This document shows, piece after piece, positions 1-6,442 of a stretch of DNA of 10,241 nucleotides (its first letter is position 1; each line of letters begins with the position of its first letter). Source of the stretch: Gammaproteobacteria bacterium (lineage in GTDB: Bacteria > Pseudomonadota > Gammaproteobacteria > Pseudomonadales > Halomonadaceae); the NCBI GenBank assembly GCA_023485185.1, contig JAMCZP010000323.1:1-10241 (forward strand). Direction: 5' to 3'. The position numbers were made by a program, and so were the translations under genes. The notes beneath the pieces were generated by a model. The model saw only the letters and a program-made list of their open reading frames with translations. It ran no database searches and was not told the origin of the DNA.

Positions 1-661
1 CGGTATCAACCAGTTCTCGGGCAGATTCCCATAGCAAATCCAAGCCTACTTTACCGACTAATAAGCCAACAATAATGGCGGCCACAGCGTCTAGCCAACC
101 TAGCCCAAACTGGGCACCCACCAAGGCCACCAGCACCACGGCGGTGGATAACGCATCGCTGCGCGAATGCCAGGCGTTGGCTTCGAGTAATTTCGAATTT
201 ACCCGCTTGGCAACCCGCATGGTGTAGCGGAAAATCCACTCTTTGCTAAACAGCGCGATCACTGCAATCACAATCGCCAGTAAGCCAGGTGCGCTGACCT
301 CCGTACCACTAAACAGGCGATGCAGACTTGACCAGGCAATGCCCCCTGCCACGAAAATCAGTACGCTGCCCAACAGCAGTGTGGTAAGTGTTTCGATACG
401 ACCATGGCCGTAATGGTGATCTTTATCGGGCTCTTGGCGCCCATAATGAATAGCCGCCAGGACAAAGCCATCGGTGACTAAATCAGACAGGGAGTGAATA
501 CCATCAGCGATCAGCGCGGCGGAACCGACCATAAATCCAATCGTCACTTTGACGATACTCAACACAGCATCAAGCCACGCGCCAATATAGGTGACACGCT
601 TGGCATCTTGGCTTTGTAGCTCTTGGTTTTGAACCACTGATGTTTCGATGGTCTGAGTCAT
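1..661 (-). CDS. Cation diffusion facilitator (CDF) divalent-metal transporter, C-terminus cut by window edge
   Basis: Inner-membrane transporter that exports divalent metal ions (Zn2+, Cd2+, Fe2+, Mn2+ or Co2+ in this family) by proton antiport. I translated it from ATG at 661; 220 residues are visible and the rest lies left of position 1. The metal-site pattern is clear: HSLSD in TM2 gives H56 and D60, and HSRSD in TM5 gives H165 and D169, forming the intramembrane site. D79, H82 and H86 in the TM2-TM3 loop match the second site of YiiP/FieF. At least five hydrophobic segments follow a roughly 22-residue polar N-terminus. The cytoplasmic C-terminal dimerisation domain is not in view. The start is supported by AAGG five bases upstream on the minus strand. 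The gene is divergent from uppP, and a dyad overlaps its probable promoter. The family call is secure; the metal is not. An HDHD site is common among Zn transporters, but that is inference. Confidence 0.93.
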   Translation of the reverse strand, partial: MTQTIETSVVQNQELQSQDAKRVTYIGAWLDAVLSIVKVTIGFMVGSAALIADGIHSLSDLVTDGFVLAAIHYGRQEPDKDHHYGHGRIETLTTLLLGSVLIFVAGGIAWSSLHRLFSGTEVSAPGLLAIVIAVIALFSKEWIFRYTMRVAKRVNSKLLEANAWHSRSDALSTAVVLVALVGAQFGLGWLDAVAAIIVGLLVGKVGLDLLWESARELVDT

Positions 662-687
662 GGGTACCTTGCAAGGGCGCACACTTT

Positions 688-703
688 CAATAGGTGCCTA
701 TTG
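688..703. promoter_or_regulatory. Inverted repeat, possible operator of the CDF gene
   Basis: A perfect 7-2-7 dyad, CAATAGG-TG-CCTATTG, lies 27 bp upstream of the CDF start codon. Its left-strand end shares bases with a good minus-strand -10 candidate (TACAAT at 700-705). A dyad over the -10 and start-site region is a typical repressor position, and CDF genes are often under metal-sensing regulators. I cannot match it to a known box (Fur, Zur, MntR, ArsR-type), so the regulator is unknown. Confidence 0.45.
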
Positions 704-705
704 TA
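700..705 (-). promoter_or_regulatory. Candidate -10 element for the CDF gene
   Basis: On the minus strand this reads TACAAT, one mismatch from the sigma-70 consensus. It is about 38 bp upstream of the start codon, which would give a short leader. No convincing -35 hexamer lies 16-18 bp further upstream, so the promoter would be weak or activator-dependent. Confidence 0.35.
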
Positions 706-871
706 GCGCACTCAGCTTCATCCTCTATAGCTTCCCCTCGTATTGATGGTGAATCAGGTCTTTTAATGTTGTTAGAGGATAGTTGCAGCAGTGGCGGACA
801 ATGAATTAGTGGATGTGTATCCTTAAGCGCCATTGCAAATCATGAAATTGTTTTTATACACAGGATTACCT

Positions 872-1672
872 ATGGATTGGCTTCAGGTGGTGGTGTTAGC
901 AGTTGTACAAGGATTGACCGAATTTTTGCCCATTTCTAGTTCTGCCCACCTGATTTTGGTGCCTGTGCTGACGGCCTGGGAAGATCAAGGGCTGGCATTC
1001 GATGTTGCGCTGCATTTAGGTAGCTTGTCTGCTGTGGTGATCTATTTTCGCCAGGAAATATGGCAAATGGTGACCAGCAGCCTGGCTGCCATTGGCGGTA
1101 AAGGGGTGGATCAGGATGCGCGGCTAGCTTTTTGGGTAGTGCTGGCAACGCTTCCCGTGAGTATTATTGGCCTACTGCTGCACGATGTTATTTCTCATTA
1201 TATGCGTTCTACGCTCATTATCGGCATCAGCTTAATGGGTTTCGGGCTATTGTTGGGTTATGCGGACTGGCGTAAGCGGGGCACACGTAGCGAATACCAA
1301 TTGAGCTTAAAAGATGTGTTGATTATTGGTGGTGCGCAGGCGCTGGCACTCATTCCGGGCACATCGCGCTCAGGCATCACCATGACAGCGGCCCTGTTGG
1401 TAGGCATGAGTCGTGAAGGTGCTGCACGGTTTTCTTTTCTTCTCTCTATACCGGTGATTGTTTTAGCCGGTGGTTTGGAAGTGGTCGGTATAATACGCGC
1501 GCCACAAGAGGTTGAATGGATAGCCATGTTAGTAGGGACACTGCTATCAGGCGTAAGCGCGTATGTATGTATCCATTACTTCTTAGTGATCATCAAAAAA
1601 TTGGGAATGCAGCCCTTTGTTATCTATCGCGTGCTGTTTGGCGCTTGGCTGCTATGGTTCTTTCATTTTTAA
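872..1672 (+). CDS. uppP: Undecaprenyl-diphosphatase (BacA/UppP family)
   Basis: Integral inner-membrane phosphatase that converts undecaprenyl diphosphate to the monophosphate, recycling the lipid carrier for peptidoglycan and other envelope polymers; overproduction in E. coli gives bacitracin resistance. Both family signatures are present. The (E/Q)xxxE motif is Q13 and E17 within GLTEFLPISSSAH, which also supplies H26. PGTSRSG spans residues 162-168 with the essential Arg at 166. The rest is strongly hydrophobic with about eight membrane segments. I chose ATG at 872 (266 residues, the usual family length) because AGGA lies six bases upstream. The frame stays open to TTG 833 and ATG 842, but those starts add a non-conserved 10-13 residue tail and lack a good ribosome site. 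It is first in a run with apbE (27-bp gap) and glmU. Confidence 0.95.
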   Translation: MDWLQVVVLAVVQGLTEFLPISSSAHLILVPVLTAWEDQGLAFDVALHLGSLSAVVIYFRQEIWQMVTSSLAAIGGKGVDQDARLAFWVVLATLPVSIIGLLLHDVISHYMRSTLIIGISLMGFGLLLGYADWRKRGTRSEYQLSLKDVLIIGGAQALALIPGTSRSGITMTAALLVGMSREGAARFSFLLSIPVIVLAGGLEVVGIIRAPQEVEWIAMLVGTLLSGVSAYVCIHYFLVIIKKLGMQPFVIYRVLFGAWLLWFFHF

Positions 1673-1699
1673 GTGCTTCATTTTTAGGGCAAAGCAGCT

Positions 1700-2884
1700 A
1701 TGAACAACTCTGGTGGGCAAACGTCTTTTAGTAAACAGAGTGTTGGGCGCAAGGTTGGGTGGGGGAGCTCGCTGCTGTTGGTGGCGCTGGTTATGGCGGG
1801 CTGTTCAGAAAATGATCGCCCGTTAGAGTCGCCGGTACGTTTTGAGGGCAATATTTTTGGCTCTTTTTATCAGCTGACCATTATGGATCCGCTAACGCTG
1901 GGGCAATCACAGGCCTTGGAAGAGGGGTTCTTGGCAGAGCTTGAAAGCGTTGATCAAGCGATGTCCACCTACCGAGATGATGCTGAACTGATTGCCTTTA
2001 ACGAGGCCCCGCTGGAAGAGTGGCAGCCGCTCTCTAATGAGCTCATCGAAGTATTGGCGATTAGCCAATCGGTGGCTGAGGCCAGCCATGGCGCCTTCGA
2101 TATTACGGTTGGTGACGTGGTTAATTTATGGAGTTTTGGACCGGGTTCACGACCGGAAACCGTGCCTTCCGATGAAGCCTTGGCCGAACAGCTCGCTAAG
2201 GTCGGCTTTGATGCGGTCGAGATCGATACCCAAGCAATGCAGGCCCGGCGTACCCGCGATGTGTTTGTTGATCTTTCCGGCGTGGCTAAAGGTCATGCCA
2301 CTGATCGTGTGGCTGCGTATTTAGACCAGCAGGGTATGAAACACTATTTAGTCAATTTAGGTGGTGACCTAATTGCCAAGGGGCAGCGCGATACAGAAGA
2401 GCAAACGCCATGGCGCATTGGTATTGAAGTGCCTGAGGATGGGCAGCAGCGAGCGCAACATATTATCCCGCTGGAGAATATGTCGGTGGCTACCTCTGGT
2501 GACTATCGCAACTATTTTGAAGTGGATGGTGAGCGGTTCTCTCATACTATTGACCCGCGTACGGGCCAGCCCGTTGTTCATCGCCTCGTATCGGTATCCG
2601 TTTTTCACCCCTCTAATGCATGGGCCGATGCGTGGGCAACCGCGCTCATGGTTGTGGGTGAGGATGAGGCTATGCAGATAGCGGTGGATAATAATCTCAA
2701 AGTATTGCTGCTTATTCGCAACGGAGAAGCGTGGCAGAGCATTGCTAGCCCTGAATTTGTTAATGTTTTTGGTGACGCGCTGGTGAAGGAGTTGGGTATT
2801 GAACAATTCCCAGCTCCTTCGAGAGCGCTAGACCCAACGCTGCAACCTACCGTGCCCGTCGATCAACTCGTAACAGGTGAATAA
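1700..2884 (+). CDS. apbE: FAD:protein FMN transferase, ApbE-type lipoprotein
   Basis: Attaches FMN from FAD covalently to Thr/Ser of exported or membrane redox subunits (NqrB, NqrC, RnfG, RnfD and related FMN-binding proteins) on the outer face of the inner membrane. The 394 residues begin with a lipoprotein signal peptide: a basic n-region, a hydrophobic core at about 23-33, and a lipobox ending AGC at Cys35. Met at the -3 position is slightly unusual. Family motifs are present in order: MSTYRDDAEL (about 93-102), HGAFDITVGDVVNLW, DLSGVAKG (191-198), NLGGD (219-223), HTIDPRTG starting at H282, and WADAWATAL, in which D310 and T314 correspond to the metal-binding DAxxTA element. The roughly 40 residues after the conserved core are less typical. 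The ribosome site before ATG 1700 is weak (AGGG, ten bases away). The stop is one base from the glmU start. No flavinylation substrate is encoded in view. Confidence 0.94.
   Translation: MNNSGGQTSFSKQSVGRKVGWGSSLLLVALVMAGCSENDRPLESPVRFEGNIFGSFYQLTIMDPLTLGQSQALEEGFLAELESVDQAMSTYRDDAELIAFNEAPLEEWQPLSNELIEVLAISQSVAEASHGAFDITVGDVVNLWSFGPGSRPETVPSDEALAEQLAKVGFDAVEIDTQAMQARRTRDVFVDLSGVAKGHATDRVAAYLDQQGMKHYLVNLGGDLIAKGQRDTEEQTPWRIGIEVPEDGQQRAQHIIPLENMSVATSGDYRNYFEVDGERFSHTIDPRTGQPVVHRLVSVSVFHPSNAWADAWATALMVVGEDEAMQIAVDNNLKVLLLIRNGEAWQSIASPEFVNVFGDALVKELGIEQFPAPSRALDPTLQPTVPVDQLVTGE
2875..2879 (+). promoter_or_regulatory. Ribosome binding site of glmU inside the end of apbE
   Basis: AGGTG followed by a six-base spacer to ATG 2886. 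It overlaps the final codons of apbE (stop TAA 2882-2884), so ribosomes ending apbE are placed directly over the glmU start. It decides the start in favour of ATG 2886 over GTG 2877, which has no Shine-Dalgarno upstream. Confidence 0.6.
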
Positions 2885-2885
2885 A

Positions 2886-4256
2886 ATGCATGAACTGGAT
2901 GTCGTCATTCTCGCGGCGGGTAAAGGCACGCGTATGCGTTCGCAAACCCCCAAAGTGCTCCATACCTTGGCAGGCAAGCCGATGGTGCAGCATGTGTTGG
3001 ATACCGCCTCAACGCTGCATCCTGACCGCACCCATGTGGTGATTGGTCATGGCGCTGAAAAGCTGCGCGTTGCGCTGGCTGAAAATTCAGTGCAGTTTGC
3101 TGTTCAAGCTGAACAGAAGGGTACTGGGCACGCAGTTGCCCAAGCGCTTGAACAGTTAGGTACCGGTAAAGTATTAATTCTTTATGGTGATGTGCCGCTT
3201 TTAAAGCGCGAATCGTTAGTTGAGCTTCTAGCCCATGTCGATGAGCAGCATATGGGGTTGCTAACGGTGATCCTTGATGATCCCTCCGGCTATGGACGGA
3301 TTGTGCGCAACGCAGCTAGGAATGCGGTAGCGATTATTGAGCAAAAAGATGCTACCAGCACCCAGCTCGCCATCAAGGAGTGCAATACCGGCATAATGGC
3401 GATGACCAGCGCGCAGCTAAAACGCTGGTTGCCACAGCTCTCATCAAATAATGCCCAGGGTGAGTATTACCTGACGGATGTCATTGCTATGGCGACGGAA
3501 GAGGGTATTAACGTGCGTACCACCCAGCCTGCCACCACTGTAGAAGTAGAGGGCGTCAACAACCGGGCGCAAATGGCCCGCTTAGAGCGCACTTATCAAC
3601 TAAAGCTTGCCGATAAATTAATGGATCAGGGCGTCGCGCTTGCTGACCCTGCACGCCTGGATGTACGTGGGCGCTTAGTCTGCGGCCACGATGTGTTTAT
3701 CGACGTGGGTTGCGTGTTTGAAGGTGATGTTGAGCTTGGCGAAGGCGTACGCATTGGTCCTTACTGCGTGATTAAAAACAGTAAGATTGGTGCGGAAAGC
3801 GTTATAGATACCCACAGCGTGATAGACGGTACCGTCGCGGCGGGCCTTAACCAAATTGGTCCTTTTGCCCGGTTACGCCCTGGTACGCGGTTAGCGGTAA
3901 AAGCCAAAGTGGGTAATTTTGTCGAAACAAAAAATGCTGAAGTTGGCGAAGGCAGCAAAATTAACCACTTAAGTTATGTTGGTGACGCTCATTTAGGGCG
4001 TGATGTAAACGTAGGGGCGGGCACCATTACCTGCAATTATGACGGTGCAAATAAGCACCGTACCGAGATTGGCGATCAAGCCTTTATCGGTTCTAACACC
4101 GCGTTAGTGGCCCCAGTCACAATAGGCAAAGGGGCGACGGTAGGAGCGGGTTCAACAATCGCTAAGGACGTTGCCGACTACGCCTTGGCGGTGACACGAA
4201 GTCGACAGTTAGAAAAAATTGATTGGTTACGCCCCAGTAAGCGCACAGAGCCATAG
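2886..4256 (+). CDS. glmU: Bifunctional UDP-N-acetylglucosamine pyrophosphorylase / glucosamine-1-phosphate N-acetyltransferase
   Basis: Cytoplasmic enzyme catalysing the last two steps to UDP-GlcNAc: acetyl-CoA plus GlcN-1-P gives GlcNAc-1-P, which reacts with UTP to give UDP-GlcNAc. The N-terminal uridylyltransferase domain starts with LAAGKGTRM (residues 9-17, including R16), K23 in TPKVLH and YGDVPL with D102 as metal ligand. The C-terminal left-handed beta-helix (from about residue 250) shows hexapeptide repeats, RLRPGT, INHLSYVGDA with the probable catalytic His361, and CNYDGANKHRT. From ATG 2886 it has 456 residues, the length of E. coli GlmU. I preferred that ATG over GTG 2877, which adds three residues, because AGGTG ends six bases before it. 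That site lies inside the last codons of apbE, so translation of the two genes is probably coupled. Confidence 0.98.
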   Translation: MHELDVVILAAGKGTRMRSQTPKVLHTLAGKPMVQHVLDTASTLHPDRTHVVIGHGAEKLRVALAENSVQFAVQAEQKGTGHAVAQALEQLGTGKVLILYGDVPLLKRESLVELLAHVDEQHMGLLTVILDDPSGYGRIVRNAARNAVAIIEQKDATSTQLAIKECNTGIMAMTSAQLKRWLPQLSSNNAQGEYYLTDVIAMATEEGINVRTTQPATTVEVEGVNNRAQMARLERTYQLKLADKLMDQGVALADPARLDVRGRLVCGHDVFIDVGCVFEGDVELGEGVRIGPYCVIKNSKIGAESVIDTHSVIDGTVAAGLNQIGPFARLRPGTRLAVKAKVGNFVETKNAEVGEGSKINHLSYVGDAHLGRDVNVGAGTITCNYDGANKHRTEIGDQAFIGSNTALVAPVTIGKGATVGAGSTIAKDVADYALAVTRSRQLEKIDWLRPSKRTEP

Positions 4257-4261
4257 TTCTT

Positions 4262-4287
4262 AAAGAGAGCTCTCAAAGAGAGTTCTA
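4262..4287 (+). repeat. 13-bp near-perfect tandem duplication just after glmU
   Basis: Two adjacent 13-bp units, AAAGAGAGCTCTC (4262-4274) and AAAGAGAGTTCTA (4275-4287), match at 11 of 13 positions. The first unit contains the 10-bp palindrome GAGAGCTCTC. The period equals that of the second repeat block before glmS. Confidence 0.7.
4266..4286 (+). other. Stable RNA hairpin in the glmU-glmS spacer
   Basis: AGAGCTCTC (4266-4274) can pair with GAGAGTTCT (4278-4286) around an AAA loop, giving a 9-bp stem with one G-U pair, nine bases after the glmU stop. The following bases are A-rich rather than a U tract, so it does not look like a factor-independent terminator. It could be a 3'-end stabiliser, a processing site or an attenuator between glmU and glmS. 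Confidence 0.55.
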
Positions 4288-4404
4288 TAAAAGGTTCTTA
4301 ATGAACATTTTAAAAATAGTGCTAAGAATCATTAAAACAGAGTATGTGTATTCTGTTGCTGCTGATATACCGTCTTTGCGGGTGGGTTGAATGTTTTTAT
4401 GAAG

Positions 4405-4452
4405 AGCTCTGATTAATAGCTCTGGTTAATAGCTCTGGTTAACAGCTCAGGA
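4405..4452 (+). repeat. 13-bp tandem repeat running into the glmS ribosome site
   Basis: Three consecutive units, AGCTCTGATTAAT (4405-4417), AGCTCTGGTTAAT (4418-4430) and AGCTCTGGTTAAC (4431-4443), are followed by a partial fourth starting AGCTC (4444-4448) that runs into AGGAGAG. Adjacent units differ by one base each. The block ends eight bases before the glmS start codon, so it is part of the translation initiation region. Confidence 0.85.
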
Positions 4453-4455
4453 GAG
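4449..4455 (+). promoter_or_regulatory. Ribosome binding site of glmS
   Basis: AGGAGAG with a five-base spacer to ATG 4461, a strong Shine-Dalgarno. Its GAGAGT part (4451-4456) is complementary to GCTCTC at 4269-4274 in the hairpin after glmU (six pairs including one G-U), so sequestration is possible. Confidence 0.7.
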
Positions 4456-4460
4456 TCGTC

Positions 4461-6287
4461 ATGTGTGGCATTGTTGCCGCCGTTGCCCAGCGCAACGTCC
4501 AAGAGATTTTATTAGAAGGACTTAAACGGCTGGAGTATCGCGGGTACGACTCGGCGGGTATGACGGTGTTTAATGAGGGCGTGTTAACCCGGCATCGGGC
4601 GGTAGGTAAAGTGGCGGCGTTGGCTGCACAGCTTGATAATACCGCACTGCCTGGTTTCACAGGTATCGCTCATACGCGCTGGGCAACTCACGGCAAACCT
4701 TCTGAAGCCAACGCGCACCCGCACCATAGTAGTAATCAGGTTGCCGTAGTGCATAACGGTATTATTGAGAACTATGAGCGCATAAAAGATAACCTCCAAA
4801 GCAGCGGCTATCAGTTTAGCTCTGAAACCGACACTGAAGTGATTGCTCACTTACTGTCTGAAAAGCTCTCGGAGGGGCTGACGCTGTTTGAAGCCACCCA
4901 ACAGATTGTTAACGGCTTGGGCGGTGCTTATGCGCTAGGGGTAATGAGTGCTAAAGAGCCAGGGGTAGTGGTGGGTGCCCGTCAGGGTAGCCCGCTGGTA
5001 GTGGGTGTCGGAATTAATGAAGCCTTTTTAGCCTCTGACCCGCTGGCGCTGCTACCGGTAACGGATCGCTTTATTTATCTTGAAGAGGGTGACCTGGTAG
5101 AGCTGTGCGGGTTGGGCGCTATTCGCATTGTAGATCGTCACGGTATTGATGTAGAACGCCCTATTCATATCTTTGAACATGGCGATGGCGCAGCCAGTAA
5201 GGGCGAATATCGTCACTACATGTTAAAAGAAATTTTTGAACAGCCGACCATGATCCAGGCGGCTTTAGAAGGCCGATTGAGTGCCCAAAGCGTATTAGTA
5301 GAAAGCTTTGGTCCGGACGCCCAGGCACTTTTCCAGCGTACCCGCTACGTGCATATCATCGCCTGCGGCACCAGCTACCATGCAGGCCTCGTGGCCCGTT
5401 ACTGGCTTGAACGTTACGCCGGTGTGCCGGTACAGGTAGAGGTAGCCTCTGAGTACCGCTACCGCCACCCGGTCGTGCCCGAAGGCACGCTGTTTGTCAC
5501 CCTCTCCCAGTCGGGTGAAACTGCCGACACACTAGCCGCGCTGCGCTTTGCTAAAACCCTCGACTATGTGGGTACCCTGGCGATCTGTAACGTGCCCGGC
5601 AGCTCGCTGGTGCGTGAATCCGATATTACCCTGATGACCCGTGCAGGCCCCGAGATTGGCGTGGCGTCTACCAAGGCCTTTACTACACAACTGGTAGCGT
5701 TAATGCTATTGACGCTTTCGGTAAGTAAAGCCAAAGGCCAGAGCGAATATCCCGAGATTATTGCAGCACTGCGTACGTTGGCTGAGGTGTGTCAGCGAGT
5801 ACTGACGTTAGATAGCCAAATTGAAGCGCTTGCCCAGGCGTTTGCGGAAAAAAATCATGCCCTTTTCTTAGGCCGCGGTGCCCACTACCCGATTGCAATG
5901 GAAGGTGCGCTCAAGCTTAAAGAGATTTCCTATATTCACGCAGAAGCCTACCCAGCGGGCGAGCTTAAACATGGCCCGCTGGCGCTGGTGGACAGTGAAA
6001 TGCCGGTGATCTCGATAGCCCCCAACGACGACTTGCTTGAAAAGCTAAAGTCCAACCTTCAGGAAGTCCGCGCCCGCGGCGGTCAGCTGTTTGTGTTTGC
6101 CGATGAAAGCGTGGGTATTGATGCCCAGGAAGATATCCGCGTGCTGACACTGCCCCACGTACATGAAGCGCTGGCGCCGCTGCTGTATACGCTGCCATTA
6201 CAGCTATTGAGTTACCACGTGGCCGTCCTAAAAGGCACTGATGTTGACCAGCCACGTAACTTAGCTAAAAGCGTGACGGTAGAGTGA
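4461..6287 (+). CDS. glmS: Glutamine-fructose-6-phosphate aminotransferase (isomerising)
   Basis: First committed step of amino-sugar synthesis: fructose-6-phosphate plus glutamine gives glucosamine-6-phosphate plus glutamate, in the cytoplasm. At 608 residues it is close to E. coli GlmS. The N-terminal class II glutaminase domain begins MCGIVAAV; Cys2 becomes the N-terminal nucleophile after Met removal. It continues with RLEYRGYDSAG, HTRWATHGKPSEANAHPH and a SETDTEV segment. Two SIS sugar-isomerase domains follow, with CGTSYHAG, SQSGETADT, AYPAGELKHGPLAL and the C-terminal NLAKSVTVE, whose Lys603 is the probable catalytic lysine. ATG 4461 is preceded by AGGAGAG. It ends with TGA directly followed by in-frame TAA. 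It lies 204 bp downstream of glmU with no glmR-type regulator between. The repeats and hairpin in that spacer suggest separate post-transcriptional control of glmS. Confidence 0.98.
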   Translation: MCGIVAAVAQRNVQEILLEGLKRLEYRGYDSAGMTVFNEGVLTRHRAVGKVAALAAQLDNTALPGFTGIAHTRWATHGKPSEANAHPHHSSNQVAVVHNGIIENYERIKDNLQSSGYQFSSETDTEVIAHLLSEKLSEGLTLFEATQQIVNGLGGAYALGVMSAKEPGVVVGARQGSPLVVGVGINEAFLASDPLALLPVTDRFIYLEEGDLVELCGLGAIRIVDRHGIDVERPIHIFEHGDGAASKGEYRHYMLKEIFEQPTMIQAALEGRLSAQSVLVESFGPDAQALFQRTRYVHIIACGTSYHAGLVARYWLERYAGVPVQVEVASEYRYRHPVVPEGTLFVTLSQSGETADTLAALRFAKTLDYVGTLAICNVPGSSLVRESDITLMTRAGPEIGVASTKAFTTQLVALMLLTLSVSKAKGQSEYPEIIAALRTLAEVCQRVLTLDSQIEALAQAFAEKNHALFLGRGAHYPIAMEGALKLKEISYIHAEAYPAGELKHGPLALVDSEMPVISIAPNDDLLEKLKSNLQEVRARGGQLFVFADESVGIDAQEDIRVLTLPHVHEALAPLLYTLPLQLLSYHVAVLKGTDVDQPRNLAKSVTVE

Positions 6288-6340
6288 TAAATACGCCGTT
6301 TTTTATGTGGTAATGAGCTAATAAAAATGCTTTACAACCT

Positions 6341-6385
6341 GTGGCAATGTGCCGCATCTTATGCGCAACCGTTGCGTTGCAGCAT
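6341..6385 (+). other. Hairpins in the 5' part of the nhaD leader
   Basis: Two short inverted repeats lie in tandem. GTGGCA (6341-6346) pairs with TGCCGC (6350-6355) around ATG, six pairs with one wobble. CGCAA (6364-6368) pairs with TTGCG (6372-6376) around CCG, extendable by a G-U pair. ATGC at 6361 and GCAT at 6382 could pair as an outer stem. They may form the upstream part of a structured leader RNA. Confidence 0.4.
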
Positions 6386-6391
6386 TTCGTT

Positions 6392-6442
6392 AGGGTGCTT
6401 ATTATCGTAGCGGTCTCTCCCCTCTGCTTGGATAATATCACC
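6392..6442 (+). promoter_or_regulatory. Structured nhaD leader abutting the start codon, possible cation riboswitch
   Basis: GGTG (6394-6397) pairs with CACC (6439-6442). After a small CT/T internal loop, TATTATC (6400-6406) pairs perfectly with GATAATA (6431-6437). Inside, AGCGG (6409-6413) pairs with CTGCT (6424-6428, one G-U), leaving a pyrimidine-rich loop at 6414-6423. The closing CACC touches the nhaD ATG, and the only Shine-Dalgarno-like bases (GGA 6430-6432) fall in or beside the stem, so folding should restrict initiation. AGGG at 6392-6395 could instead pair with CCCT (6420-6423) in the loop, a pseudoknot competing with the outer stem. Antiporter genes are known targets of Li+ (nhaA-I, nhaA-II) and Na+-I riboswitches. 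The gene context fits, and the G-rich start and UCUC-CCCU loop recall nhaA-I, but I could not compare it with a covariance model. Confidence 0.5.

Noticed and set aside
743..769. sigma-70 promoter for uppP (TTGATG with TTTAAT or TAATGT)
   Set aside because: Spacers of 13 and 15 bp are too short for the candidate hexamers, and other pairings match poorly.
833..871. uppP starting at TTG 833 or ATG 842
   Set aside because: ATG 872 has AGGA at good spacing and gives the usual family N-terminus and length.
2369..2806. 145-residue minus-strand open frame inside apbE
   Set aside because: It lies antisense to a well-conserved gene, shows no domain pattern and no ribosome site; a shadow frame.
6276..6304. 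Terminator after glmS (ACGG/CCGT followed by six T)
   Set aside because: The T run is real, but the stem is only four bases with a 16-base loop and overlaps the end of glmS; too weak to call.
6341..6442. Extended nhaD reading frame from GTG 6341 (34 extra residues)
   Set aside because: The extension covers the structured leader, has no convincing ribosome site, and would place a non-hydrophobic segment before the signal-like N-terminus. NhaD proteins fit the 488-residue form.
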